From contig NC_052397.1 of the NCBI RefSeq assembly GCF_009389715.1, positions 17,246,129 to 17,310,128 on the forward strand: DNA of 64,000 nt. The letters run 5' to 3'. Made by a program: the position numbers and the translations under genes. The stretch is from Phoenix dactylifera (Eukaryota; Streptophyta; Magnoliopsida; Arecales; Arecaceae). How positions within the stretch are numbered: position 1 is the stretch's first letter; each line of letters begins with the position of its first letter. This document shows positions 43,961 to 55,800 of the stretch, one piece after another. The notes under the pieces are model-generated. The model had not been told where the DNA came from and did no database searches. It saw nothing but the letters and a program-made list of their open reading frames with translations.

Positions 43961-45745
43961 TTCCTTTTTTTTTTGGGTTAAAAAAATTAGTGCTAATTTT
44001 TTTAACCCACTTCCAGCATATTTTCCACAAAAAAAAAAAAAATTGTTATCCTTAGAGGAGCCCTGCATATCCATATCCAAGGGAGATCCAAGTGAAGAGA
44101 ATTAGAAGATGGTTGGTCAGCAGATAACAACCTAGAGGCCTCCTTTATTTGTATCAGTTTGATTGCAGCCCTCCCCATGAATGCCTGATATATACTTATA
44201 ATTCTCAAACTTATTGCAAGCTAAGACCACCTTTGCTGTAATCTGAAAGCACGACCTTCCATGAAATTAAATGAAGTCTTCTTTGATCAGGAATGAAACC
44301 TCGAAGTAGTTTTGTTCCAAAGTATCAATAATCTTTAGAGGTATAGAGCAACTAGCCATGAGGTAGACATAAGCACAGACCTTGTCAAAGTAATGCTTCT
44401 TAGTGAAAGAGAGTGCCTTCCACTTCCACCCATCAATATTGTTATAAAAATTCTAGTTATCAGAGAACTCCAATCACTGCAGGATAGCCTAGCGGTGCAC
44501 CACAGACCTTGTCAAAGTAATGTTTCTTAGTGAAAGTGAGTGCCTTCCACTTTCACCCATCAATATTGTTATGCATTCTAGTTGTCAGATAACTCCAAGC
44601 TTGCAGAAATCCTCACATACTTCATTTAAGCCTTAACATTCTCATTGGGCTAAAAGTTCAAATCCATTCAAATTTAACCATAAACACTACGATTGACCCA
44701 TAGTGAACCCGTGGGGGCAGCGTCCCCTAGCCTACATAGACTATGGACAAGATCTGCTCTGATACAATTTGTAATAATTTAGAATCTTATCCAAAAAGAT
44801 TAGCTAGAAAGTATTATTTAGGTTTTTTTAGACTTGTATTAGCTAGTACCCAAGGTCTTTCCGATGAATAATCAATATGAAACTAAATATACGCTTGCAT
44901 GGATTCTTGCATCTGGCTTCACCGGAGCATCCTGAAAAGTGGCGACAGATATTTGCTTGAGCCGCTGAACATTACATTTTGTTGCTTCCACGAGAGAGTC
45001 ATCTACAAAGGAACAAGTGGGACACTCACGGACCAGCCAGTTGGCCGAAAAGCTTCAAGAGCGCTGCTATCAACAGCATTTGTAAAAGTTCCGGAGAACA
45101 TGTAAATCGGATAAGAATGGTGGAATGGGGCATACCTGTTGAGGTCCCATGTTTGATTTGAACCAACCAGAGGGAGAACCGTTAGCTAGGACAGACAAAT
45201 CTTGCACGGCTACCTTCAACCCATTAGATGATTCCGCTCCAAGAACCATAGTGACTGATCAGGACTTCATGCAAGTAGTTCCGCGGTCAGCTTCAATAGC
45301 CATCAGTTCTTTAGACTCTGAAGCATTCTCATCTCTGGAGCCAAGTAAATATTATCTTTAATATTCCTGCCACCAACAAAAGCACCTTGAGTTTTAGATA
45401 TCAAGTAAGGCATAATTGCCTTATGCCTATTCACCAACCCCAAAGTAACAGCCAAGTAAGCTGCGTTGCAGAAGCTTATGGATCTTAATCTTTGGGTTCA
45501 ATGAGGTCAATCATCATTCCAGAGGTGAACGGGGGTTTTCTGATGAGTAGCTGATGCATCCAATTGCGATCTGCACACTATTGCACCTTGTTTGTGGGAG
45601 ACTCCAATGGTACATTGGGGTGCAGGCTGGGCACCACATGACCAAAGAAATGACAAACCTTTGAATTGAGAGTACTTGTGACCAAACTGCTAAAGCTAAG
45701 GCAGGCAAAAGATTTGACTCATAAATTTGGCCATGTCCATCATCT
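43961..45745. other. Region with a 127-bp tandem duplication and no clear gene
   Basis: A block beginning cacagaccttgtcaaagtaa is present twice, 44374-44475 and 44501-44598, offset 127 bp. From about 44890 to 45360 there are two frames with protein-like composition (44899-45105 and 45149-45361 plus, the latter starting MFDLNQPEGEPLARTDK), but I do not recognise them, and stops and frame changes separate them. They may be remnants of a captured or dead gene. Confidence 0.4.
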
Positions 45746-45747
45746 AC

Positions 45748-45749
<2 letters not shown>

Positions 45750-45790
<41 letters not shown>
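45750..45790. repeat. (CT)n microsatellite
   Basis: About 20 CT units, upstream of the leader of the next gene. Confidence 0.9.
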
Positions 45791-45793
<3 letters not shown>

Positions 45794-46046
45794 ATTGGAT
45801 GAGATCAGATCTGATCTTAGGAAATTGGGTAAAGATACACTTTTACCAGTAATGCGGTGCTTTTACTAGTTACCCCAAAAAGCCAAAAAGATGCACTTTT
45901 ACTGATCTGATCCTTGAACTAATGCAACTCCCCAACCTTTGACGGAAGAAACCCTTAACAAAAACTCTCTTCCGTCTACTCCTTCCTCTCCGTTCCTCCA
46001 CAATCGGCGAATCCTAAGAGAAAGGAGCCTGCTTTCCTTCTTCCAG

Positions 46047-46950
46047 GTATGCGATGATTCCAAAGATGGGACCTTTTAGATTGCTGTTATGGTTGGTCAC
46101 TTTGTTTTCGGGGGTGAACTGAACCGGTATTTTGACTCGTGTAAGCAGTTACTCTCGATTCTGTTGATGTTTTGTGGTATGTTGAGTTGATTTCTTTTTG
46201 TTTTTCTGGAAATTATTTGGTTTACGATGTAAAAGATTCCGGATTTTGATTTGTTTTTGGTGCCCTTGTGGCTCTGATTCATTTGAATTTTGGGGGAGGA
46301 GAGAGAGAGAGGGATTCCTTTCTTCATTTTGATCTTTCCTCTCTTTTTTTTTAATTTTAAAGGGGGAGAATAACTGATGTTCTCACATTGCATTTGGGGG
46401 ATATGGTGTTCTTGCTTTATGGCATGCTTTTATTAGACTTCATATAAACTGATGCATATCATTAGGTTTTTTATGTGTTATCATGTATGGAAAAATGTCT
46501 AAGTTATTAATTTTTTTTATTTTTTCTTTTTTTTTTGAGTGGGCTTTTTTATTTATTTATTTTGGGGGGATTGAGGTGGTAGATTGGTTGTACATGATTA
46601 ATTTTTTCTGTGTTAATGGGGAGTTAGTTTGTTTTGGGGGTGAGGGTGTGCTTTTGAGCCACGATTAAAATTTTCCTGTGTTGATGGGGAGTTGGTTTGC
46701 TTCATGTATGGATAAATGCCTAGAAGTTGATTTTTCTGTTCTTCTTTCTTCCTGGGGGTTGCTTTTGAGCTGTGACTTGCATGCTCCTACTTGTTTTGTG
46801 CCCTAAAAAGAAAAAGAAAATTCACTAAAAAAGACGACACTGTGTGCTTTTTATTTCCACCTGTCATTGCTCCCCCTACTCTTCATCAACTTCATATGTG
46901 GTAATTTGATGCTGTTTGTCTTTCATTTTCTTTCTGAAAATCCTGTACAG
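46047..46950 (+). other. 5'UTR intron of the acidic membrane-protein gene
   Basis: A leader-like sequence rich in CT ends in cttccag/gtatgcgatg at 46046/46047, and an acceptor tcctgtacag/gcactg lies at 46950. The intervening 904 bases are T-rich, as plant introns are, and begin about 1 kb upstream of the start codon. Leader introns are common in such genes. Inferred from splice sites only. Confidence 0.55.
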
Positions 46951-47053
46951 GCACTGTTGTAACCTGTTTGGGTAAAGGTTGGTTGGATTATCTTAAGGTT
47001 GATAGATTCCAAAATTGTGAGGGACAGATTGCTTGTTCTTAGAAGAAGATACC

Positions 47054-48571
47054 ATGTTGAGACAGGTCCCCAGTCGGAACCAGAGAACCAAAGGGTTGAG
47101 GGTGAAACATGTTCTTCAGATATCTTTGTTGCTTGCTATCTCTGTCTGGTTGCTTTACCAAATTATGCACTCTCATGACAAGAAGAGTACATATGTGGAG
47201 AGGAACTCGAAGAGTTCACTGAAGCTAGATGAGAGCCAGACCAAGATTTTCAAATTTGGCAGGAAGGACCTTCCTCGCACTGTGGAGACAGATTCAGTAA
47301 CTGTGTCTAGAATCAAGGAAAAAGAGAATAAAGAAGTTGGGGATGTAGAACAAGAAAACAAGCATGAAGAAACTGAGGATGGAGGAGGAGGAGGTGGGAA
47401 TGACGAGATCGACGAACAAGATCAAGAGAAAGTGGAGGAGGAAGCTAATCATGGAAAAGAAATTGATGATGAAGAAGACAAGAATGAAGATAAGAATGGT
47501 CAAGTTGAGGAATTGGACTTGTTGAGAGACCGAGAACACGAAGAGGTATCTCATGAGGCTCGCGTGAACAGCTTTAAAGGTGATGATGCATCCAACACTG
47601 TAGTTCATTATACCCAAGTGAAAGAACAGGAAGAAAGATCCCGTGAGGCACAGGAAATGAGTTTCAAAGGTGATGATGCATCCAGTGCTGTAGGTCATGA
47701 TGCACAAGTGACAGAACATGAAGTGGGATCTTATGAGAAGAGAGAAAAAAGCTTTCAAGATGATGATGCATCGAGTGCTGTAGAACACGATATCCAAGTG
47801 ACAGAATCCAAATCTGAAAATGGAGGTTCCGGGGGTGTGGATGAGAAGCAATTAGGAAAAATGGAAAGGAAAGAAATAGAGAATGAAACTACCAATGGAA
47901 CAATAGGTGGTTTCAAAGGTAATGATTCAAGTGCCGCTGGATCGGATATTTCCAACACTCGTGTTTCAATTGTCATCCATGAAGATAGTGAGACCACACC
48001 AAATAATTACCTAACCAGAAATGGAAATGCTGTTGAGAAAAGAGAATCAGATGTTGGAGCTTATCGTAAATTGGAGGATGGGTCTTCCTCCAATTCAACA
48101 ACAGCAGGGAAGTCTAACAACCACACAGAACAGCAGGCTGATTTACCTACGGTGAATGCGATTGGCGATCAAACTGAACCGCACATGAACTCAAGGAAAA
48201 ATGAAATGGAACTACAGACAACTTCTTCGACTATGTTTAGCCACAAAAGGGAACCACAGATGAATTCAACAAGTGCTTCTGACCAATCAGAATCTGAGAT
48301 CAAAATGATGGTGATTGAGACAGTAACTAGTGGTGTACCTCAGCAGAATGAATCTGCCGCTTTGGAATCAGTTCAAGATCAACATGCTACAGTCGAGATG
48401 GTTACTCCTAGTGAAAATAAGTCCAACTTAGAGAATATCGTGATGGAGCAAACTGAGAGTTCCAATACAACTGCGAGACCGGAGGAGTCAGGAGGGAGCT
48501 CTACCGCATCTTCAGCCAAAAATGAGAATGGAGAAACAGTTTCTACTGAATCAGGCAATTCTTCTCATTAA
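47054..48571 (+). CDS. Acidic, single-pass membrane protein of unknown function
   Basis: 505 residues. The basic N-terminus (MLRQVPSRNQRTKGLRVKHV) precedes one hydrophobic segment at residues ~20-37 (LQISLLLAISVWLLYQIM), with no cleavage site: a signal anchor, so probably type II with the large C-terminal part on the lumenal or outer side. HDKK and KIFKFGRKDLPR follow. The rest is highly acidic, Ser/Thr/Asn/Gln-rich and probably disordered. Residues ~163-252 are three 30-residue repeats centred on SFKGDDASSAV. I recognise the N-terminal pattern from plant proteins annotated only as uncharacterised or myb-like X; no enzyme motif is visible. Start: ATG 47054 is the first ATG of this frame. Beyond the TAA the same frame continues for 26 codons to a TGA at 48650. 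Confidence 0.8.
   Translation: MLRQVPSRNQRTKGLRVKHVLQISLLLAISVWLLYQIMHSHDKKSTYVERNSKSSLKLDESQTKIFKFGRKDLPRTVETDSVTVSRIKEKENKEVGDVEQENKHEETEDGGGGGGNDEIDEQDQEKVEEEANHGKEIDDEEDKNEDKNGQVEELDLLRDREHEEVSHEARVNSFKGDDASNTVVHYTQVKEQEERSREAQEMSFKGDDASSAVGHDAQVTEHEVGSYEKREKSFQDDDASSAVEHDIQVTESKSENGGSGGVDEKQLGKMERKEIENETTNGTIGGFKGNDSSAAGSDISNTRVSIVIHEDSETTPNNYLTRNGNAVEKRESDVGAYRKLEDGSSSNSTTAGKSNNHTEQQADLPTVNAIGDQTEPHMNSRKNEMELQTTSSTMFSHKREPQMNSTSASDQSESEIKMMVIETVTSGVPQQNESAALESVQDQHATVEMVTPSENKSNLENIVMEQTESSNTTARPEESGGSSTASSAKNENGETVSTESGNSSH
47540..47809 (+). repeat. Three 90-nt coding repeats in the acidic membrane protein
   Basis: Each unit encodes 30 residues with a conserved centre: NSFKGDDASNTVVHYTQV, MSFKGDDASSAVGHDAQV, KSFQDDDASSAVEHDIQV. 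The unit length keeps frame. Confidence 0.85.
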
Positions 48572-48652
48572 GTGGCTGCACATACAGATCAGTCCACCTT
48601 ACAGAACATCAAGACAAAAGCAGAGAGTGGCGGGGAGGAAGCTGCAGAATGA

Positions 48653-50455
48653 TAATCTGTTTGGAAACATGGGATCAATTCCTAACTCTGAAGTAGGCGG
48701 CAGGGCCTAGTAATAGTCATATGTTCTCTTCATTTGCTTCAATGAATGATCAAGGCAATTTGTTTTGTGTTTTACTCGAATAACTTTGCCTAACACCGTT
48801 ATGAGTTCCAGTCCTAATATTTTTGGAGGGATATAGAAACAGCATCTATCTTTCATGCCTGTTCGTTTCTTCTAAACATATCTGTGATTTGATCATACGG
48901 TCTTTTACGGAAACCAATGCTTGCATGGAGTATGCTGCCTTGTTTGTGCCATCAGTTATCTCTCACAAGTCATAACCTGCAGGTTGTAACATATCCAGTA
49001 TATTTTACCTTGTTCATAGTTATGATTACTTGTTAGCTGTTGAGTTGTTTTAACATCGGATTGGAGAGTCATCTTAATAATTTTCATTTTCCCATTTCTT
49101 TGCTGTGCTTGACGTATGGTGGACAGGTGAAAAGTTTCCAAGCAATTTGTTTGGGGTACCCTTTGCATTTGCAGGATAATATCATGTACTTAACGCAGGT
49201 GGCCGAATTGGATACTCTGCCTTCTCTGGAGTGCTTGTGGTAGAATAACTATTATTCTGCTTTGATTGGTGGATCGTTTGTGGTAGGTGGACATGGAAGC
49301 ATTTTATTGTGCAAAGGGTGTTTCAACATTGCAAGCATTTTGTTGGTACTGAGTTTGGTAGAAGAATAAGTTTTGAAGGGATATTCCCGCTACTGTAGAA
49401 GGGATAGGCTATACTCCTTAGGGTAAATCCATTTTGATATTTGTTTGGAGGGATTGGTGGAGGATATAAGTGAATGCATCAGTTTTTGTGATGGTTTGGA
49501 TTTAATGATAAGAACAAAATTGTCCACTCACTTTTTGGTGTGTTTAGAGGGTAAATAAGGACAAAATCATATTTAGAGAGAATAAATTTTCTCCATTCCG
49601 TAGGACAATTCTATTCCACCAATTTGGCGGAATAGAATTGTCCAAATAATTCCACATTTTGAACTTTAGTTAGTGTGCTGCGCGGCTGTTTTGAGGTGTT
49701 TGGCAGGATAACTCTCTGTTTAGGGTGATATCGCCCTGACTCATCTCCTATATGCTAAATGCGTTGTTAAAACTATCTATTCAGGGTGATATTGGTCTAA
49801 CTTATCTCCTATACCAAATGCGTCGTTAAAACTAGATTTCTAAGGCTTGTAAATGGCTTTACGGGTTCCAGTAGGATCCAGATACTCACAAAGCTAGTTG
49901 CATGAATTATTATGAATTAAAGAGAGGCCTTGGAATTGCACAAGGGATCTTTTGCTAGGTTAAACCTCATAAACCTCAGAAACAAGGAAGAGGAGAACCA
50001 ATGCAGTGTGATTGGTAAGGCAATACTTTGCAACAGCCAAGAGAGGCGAAAAAAGATAACATCACTGTTAGAAATGGTAAGAAACAGGGAAGAAGAATCC
50101 TTGTGCCATCCTTCTCTCAAAAAACAGAAACACCGTGCCATTAGCCTAACATGTCATGGGAAGGAAAAATGAAAACACAGATATCATATCTTTATTAGCA
50201 TGACTTAAATCTCCCTTTCCAAAGGAAGTTGAATAGGTTCGTCAGCCAAAAAGAGATCAACGCCATACAGCTTGACAGAGAGAGATAAATTTACTTGCAA
50301 AAAGAAGGTTCGACAATATTATTATATATATATATGTATATATTTTTTTCAAATCAAATGTAATGGCAAAGTAGCTTTGAACAGCCGCTCCAAGTTTGCA
50401 AGCTCTCAACTTGAGAATGTTCCAAGCGAAAATCAGGAATAATGGGAATGCTGCC
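48653..50455. other. 3'UTR and intergenic region before COX6A
   Basis: Contains the 3' untranslated region of the previous gene. A perfect 15-bp inverted repeat with 11-bp loop lies at 49603-49643. A two-copy tandem repeat (ggtgatat ... aaatgcg..gttaaaact) spans about 49720-49830. The 80-codon frame at 49930-50172 is unrecognised. The end of the region is the COX6A 3'UTR. Confidence 0.45.
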
Positions 50456-53400
50456 CTAATGCTCAGCATGCTTCCTCTCAAAGAGACCATCAGGACCTGA
50501 AAGCCATAAACCAAGTGACAAGTATTTAAAGTAATAGTTTCGGTAAAAAATGGCAGCCAAGAAAATTGTAAGGAAACCAAAAAAGATTAACTCAGATGGA
50601 CAAGTTTCAACTCTAGTTTCTTCACAAAGCTATAGCACTTGAGAGAGAATTAATAAACAAACAGAAGCATCAAATTCAACTTTCTACAACTCTATCGATA
50701 GCGAAACAACATCAAACTGCTACAACAAAAATAGAAAACATGAACATCAGGGAACTAAGTTTCCTGCACAGTATAGTATAAAAAAAATAAAAATCAAAAA
50801 CCAGTGAGAAAGATGAAAAAACCCATTCTACATCCAAAAGGATTTGTGCATTTGACTAATAGCTGATGCAATTATTTTTTTTAAGCTGGGAAACAGTGTT
50901 TCTTTCTATTCAAATGAACAAGAAGACCATGGTTGATGGCGGTCAAAGATCATGTCCGGACACGGCAATGGGCTGCAGGAACATGGTTTTCTCTCAAACT
51001 TAGTTTTAGTTGTCAATTTTTTGCATTTGTTACTCTAGTTAGTTTTAGCTTTTATAGGTTATTTTGAATCAAGGACTAGATCAAAAGATCTCATTTTTTA
51101 TTTGATGCATGGGTATAATTTTGTAGCAGTACTGCTCAAAGTACTCGTCAGCTACAATAATCATGAACAGAAACCATAGCTTATGGGGTTAGTTTTGGGA
51201 TCATAAAATTTGCCAAGGTTTACAAATAGGCATCCTAGGATTTAATATAATTGAGTTGGATGGTTGAGCAATGAAGAATGATGTTTTGAATAATGTCTTC
51301 CTATTATCTTGTAGTGTGATTCCGCAACATGAGTGTGAGACCTTCAAATGTTAGTGTGAGGCATAGATTTCTTTTAGTGGTGCAAGCCCACTAGGTGTTG
51401 TCTACTTCTGTCACCTTTTCTATTTTGTTTTTTCTAGCACTAGCCCATCTTTCTTCCAAACATTCTTGATCAAAAATATTGGTCTCCATAGTTCACAGAA
51501 GCTTTATTTCCCACAGGTCATTTGTGTCATACAAATATCAGATTTTTCTGATAAAAAATTCCAGCAATACACCCTTAAAAGCCATATAGCCCCCCAAATC
51601 CTAAACCCTATGTTAGACAACTTTAACCCATCACCTATCTGCTTCAAGAACATTGTCTTTCTAGTACAATTTTAGTGACACTTCACATCTAAACCTACTC
51701 CTCCAGCAATACATTATAATAGCCTTATTGGTTCCTTTCCATAGACTGTCCCACACCAAAGGTCATGTTATAATATAGTATATCTGAAACAACTCACAAA
51801 CAGCCTACTATCGAGCCAAGGATACAGCTTGAAGGTGTTTAAACTATCTCATGCACATAAATAAGAGCATCAAGTGGTAACATGAATATAGCTGTCAGGT
51901 GCATCATTTCCAAGTCCTAGATACAAAAATATATTGTAATTATAGTATGTTTATTTGGTAATGTATTTATTATCAAGTATGCATCACTGTAGGCAAGTTA
52001 TATTCAAGATAAAGTTATATGCATCAAGTACGCATTACTATAGGCGAGTTGTATTCAAGATGAACAGTCATTTTTGAGATCAAAGCAGATTTTACATCAA
52101 TTCAAATAAAACCCCCAAAAGCAAGCTACATATGTATTTCTAGCCATATAATGTGAATTGTTCAAAATTTAAAAGAGGTGGGAGCACACCAAGATCAGCA
52201 TAATCATTGAGATAACAAGTCATCACTCCATTATGTCATGCACAGACCTTTGGAGTTTGGACAATTGCATAAGGAACATCCTTTGTTGTTAAATTACTAT
52301 GTCTCAGCAATTGAATGGTGCTTTTTTTGGCATGAACTTTAAATGACAAAACTAGACTACTTTGCAACATCCAGACTGGAAACAGAGAGATACACATCAG
52401 TCACATTTCATACAAGGTGATTAGGAAATACATGACTGAACAAGAAAACAATGGCATGCTCTCTGCACCACGGTGATATAGAAAACCGCATATGTACATG
52501 AGAAATTATAGACCAAAACTTCCAAGCTAATTAGAAGATCTGAAACTAATTTTAAGTTTGCAAAAGAAAACCAGTAAGTAGAGAAACAGCGATCAGATTC
52601 TACATACATTAAACAAAGCCAACGCGATGTAAAAATAGCATAGAAGTATAACATTAGAAATGTCTGGAAGGATGGTGACTACCAAATAATCCTAGGGGGC
52701 AGGAAAACGAAGAAAAGATAAAATAGTCCCCTAAATTATTTTTTTTATTTGAGTCACACCCGTAACAACAGAATCCATAATAATTAGAACCATACCAAAC
52801 CCGAGTTTGTAATGTGCAATAGAGTTTAAGGGGAAGATATAAGGCAAGGAAAATGAGCGAAGACCTATTGGTGTCTAGATATGTCCCAGTACGTGAAGAG
52901 ATTGTGTGGCCTTAAACAATCTTGATCCACCCAAATTGTGGTGGAGTTCAGCTACAGTTTGGGACTCCTCTAATTGCTTGTCCAAATGATGCTAACAATC
53001 TGGACTGCTACGAATAAATGAAGAAGCCAAAACAAGGCATTGCCTAGATTTCTCAACGGTCCTTAGCCTCCTAAGAGTTATCTTCCTGGAACAAGTCATT
53101 TTTCTGAATAAATCTCCCATAAAATCACCCAACCATGTAACACTACAGTCCCACTGAGTCATTAGAACGTGCTAATGCGAAGCAACATGACCGCTAGAGA
53201 AATTGTCGCCTCACACGAAGTCAGCCTATCAGGATAAATTGTCAACTGACCAATCTAAATTACAAAAATACCATGGAGCCTGATCCACTTCAGTGGCAAG
53301 ATTATTAAGAATTCCTTCTAATTTATATGGATATGAGTAGGATCAAGTCAGGTCCTCAGAATCCACATAATGGAAATCTAAAATCAGAATGCCATGAATG

Positions 53401-54836
53401 ATCAGGTTGATATCTAATTCAAGCATACAAAAAATAAACATTATTCTGATTACAACACTTGTCCTTTATTTTTTTTAAAAAAAATAAAGCTTGATAAATA
53501 CTAAATAGATTTGGGTTCCACAATGTAGTAAAAGAAAAGCCAAAATACATGCAGAAAGGCAGAAGAAATGCCAAAAATAGACATCTGATGCGCTAAACAG
53601 TCATAATAATTACCATCAAAAGAAGAAAAATAATATCAAGGAAAGAAACCTAGACTCTTTCACTAATTCTGACTCTCAAAAGGACAAATAAAAAGGAATG
53701 ATTAAGAAAATACGTGTTCCATCCAAAGATGCACCCCTCAAAAGTTCAAGCATGGGAAGATAAATTGCATGTTAAATAAGCAAACCTTGTCATAGATCTG
53801 GTTGTTGTGGTTAATTTGGAAAAACACAAGATTCTAGTGATAGAAAAATATGAAGAAACACTGGGCATAACTCAGAACCACTGTTTGCAATTCAATGAAG
53901 CTCTCTCAAACTTTAACTATAGCATATAATAGGTGCATGCCTCTTACTAGAGATAATCAAATTTCGTATTCAATTTTACGATGGCCTCATGGTTGACTCA
54001 AACAATTGGCAAAATGGATTTATAAGCAACAATTCAGAAAACATCAACTGCGTAATAAATCAACATGATACAAAAGGATCAGTTAAACATCAACAACATA
54101 TCAAAAGAAACATTTCCAACATTTAAAAGACGTACTATGCTGGCCCCAAATCCTTCCTTCGGTTTTCACATATAATGATAGATGACACAATATCAAGAAT
54201 CGAACTTTTTCACATATGATGATGGATGACACAATATCAAAAATCGAACAGAAAACACAAGTCATCATAACAATTATTCAGAAAAGGAAAAACAAGAAAA
54301 GAAAGATAACAAAGCATACCCCAAGGGAACTCCTTGTTACGGACGTGCAAATATTGATAAGCCTGCGAAATAACATATTTTTTTTATGATCTAATATCAG
54401 TGAATGCTTAATTTCAACAGCATAATTACTAAAAACATGATCAAAAAATGAATTATCTTTTTTTCAGAAAATAAAACAGCACCGGGGGTTCGGGATGGTG
54501 GGGGTGATCCTGGGAGAGGTTATAGATCGAGAGCACAGTACAGGTGACGATCCCCGCATACGTTATCTTCTCCCATTTCGCCGTCTCATCTGCCAAGATC
54601 GAATCGGATCAAAAGAAGTTCTCATTCCAAGAGACTCAAACCATAACCCTAATCCAAAGAGATCGAACAAATGGAATCTATTCCGAATGGAAAGAAAACG
54701 GAAAAAGGGATACAAAGCACATACGAGCGTCGTCGTGGAGGGGGGAGGAGGAGAAGCTCCTCTTGCCGGCGGCGGGTTTACTCCGCAACGCTCCGCCGCG
54801 CAGAAGCACTCGCAGGCCATACCGCGCCGCCGCCAT
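50456..54836 (-). CDS. COX6A: Cytochrome c oxidase subunit 6a, mitochondrial
   Basis: Exons on the minus strand: 54836-54725, 54589-54483, 54362-54320, 50496-50456; they join to 100 residues plus TAG. The N-terminus MAAARYGLRVLLRGGALRSK, with PAAGKRSFSSSPLHDDA after it, is an Arg/Ala/Ser-rich mitochondrial presequence. HETAKWEKITYAGIVTCTVL then SIYNLS is the single inner-membrane helix. HPHHPEPPAYQYLHVRNKEF followed by PWGPDGLFERKHAEH is the signature C-terminal part facing the intermembrane space (usual YPHMHIRNKEFPWGPDGLFE.KH). Nuclear-encoded subunit of complex IV. The last intron, 50497-54319, is 3.8 kb, almost 40 times the 41-nt last exon; no other gene was seen inside. The larger plus-strand frames over exon 1 are antisense shadows. 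Confidence 0.95.
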
Positions 54837-54906
54837 CACGATCGTCGTTTGCCTTCGTCTCGCCCTCTCCCGTGGGGCTTCTTTTCTATCAGTTCTGGCC
54901 TGCCGG

Positions 54907-54912
54907 CACGTG
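54907..54912. promoter_or_regulatory. G-box (CACGTG) upstream of COX6A
   Basis: Palindromic CACGTG within gccggCACGTGag, 71 nt upstream of the COX6A start codon. G-boxes bind bZIP and bHLH factors in plants. It is close enough to lie in the leader or core promoter; function is unproven. Confidence 0.4.
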
Positions 54913-54939
54913 AGAACAAATAATGAACGGCTATGATGG

Positions 54940-55800
54940 CGTGACGGTGATTAATGGCTGTGGTTTTAACCTTAATAGTGGTTGTCTAAATTTCCTTGTT
55001 AATCAACTATCTTTATTTGTAGAGGTTATCAGTCAACACTAGTTGACAATTCACAGCCCTGGACTTTGAAATATTTTTATGCCCAATGATCTGTCTCTCT
55101 CTCTCCCCCCTGTTAAAGGAAAATAAAAATCTCTCTCGAAATGCAATTCTAGATCTTCTAGACCTAGACAAATCTAGTAAGTCGTTGACATGATATGTGA
55201 GGAAGATGGTCAGTTTTGTTCTAGTATCACTATAGAAAAGATTATCTTATAGTTCAGGATTGCACACCATTAGTTACCACAGGAAGCATGTCAAGATTGG
55301 TGATATAAGTTGATGTCAATGGACTATAAGGAGATGCTAGAATAAAATGTTGATGATATCACCAACTGGTCCTGCAGGAAGAAAATTTTCCTCTTGAATT
55401 CTTACAAAAGGAATATAATTTTAAAAATAATATTAAATATTTTTTTAAAAAATATAGGAAGTAATTATAAAATTTTTGATTCTTACTTGGAAACATGATT
55501 CAGAGTTCTATTGCTTGCACATGAAGAGTTCTCTGGCCTTCTGAAGTTGGCTTAGCAACTCAATATTCCAGCTAGTATGCCACAATTTCTTGGAGTTGTA
55601 TTGATCCCTGGAGACTTTAAGAGCAGTGAAGGGGATGGAATGGTCCATCCGACTGCCCCCTGGTGCTGGGAAAGTGGTTCAAGGGTAGAGGTCCCATTTG
55701 AGCTACCATTGAGGTGGAAACACTTCTAGGAAGTCATTCTTCCTTCCAGGGAGGCAGAGAAGCTGTTCGGAGACCTAGACGCTATGAGGACTGGTGCTCT
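54940..55800. other. Upstream region of COX6A
   Basis: Promoter-side DNA and AT-rich spacer up to the LINE tail. No gene recognised. Confidence 0.4.

Noticed and set aside
44640-44880. Possible LTR-type retroelement end (gatctgctctgatacaattt and nearby words)
   Set aside because: No paired repeat, primer-binding site or coding part was found, so no element is claimed.
47033-47053. Start upstream of 47054 in the acidic membrane protein
   Set aside because: It would need a TTG start; 47054 is the first ATG and fits the conserved basic N-terminus.
47294-47851. 185-codon minus-strand frame, hydrophobic
   Set aside because: Antisense of the acidic repeat region; glutamate codons read backwards give Phe/Leu, which mimics a membrane protein.
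49930-50172. 80-codon plus-strand frame
   Set aside because: Lys/Glu/Arg-rich but with no recognisable family, upstream ATG context or splice support.
54495-54923. 142- and 130-codon plus-strand frames
   Set aside because: They lie antisense over COX6A exons 1 and 2, which are confirmed by family motifs and splice phase.
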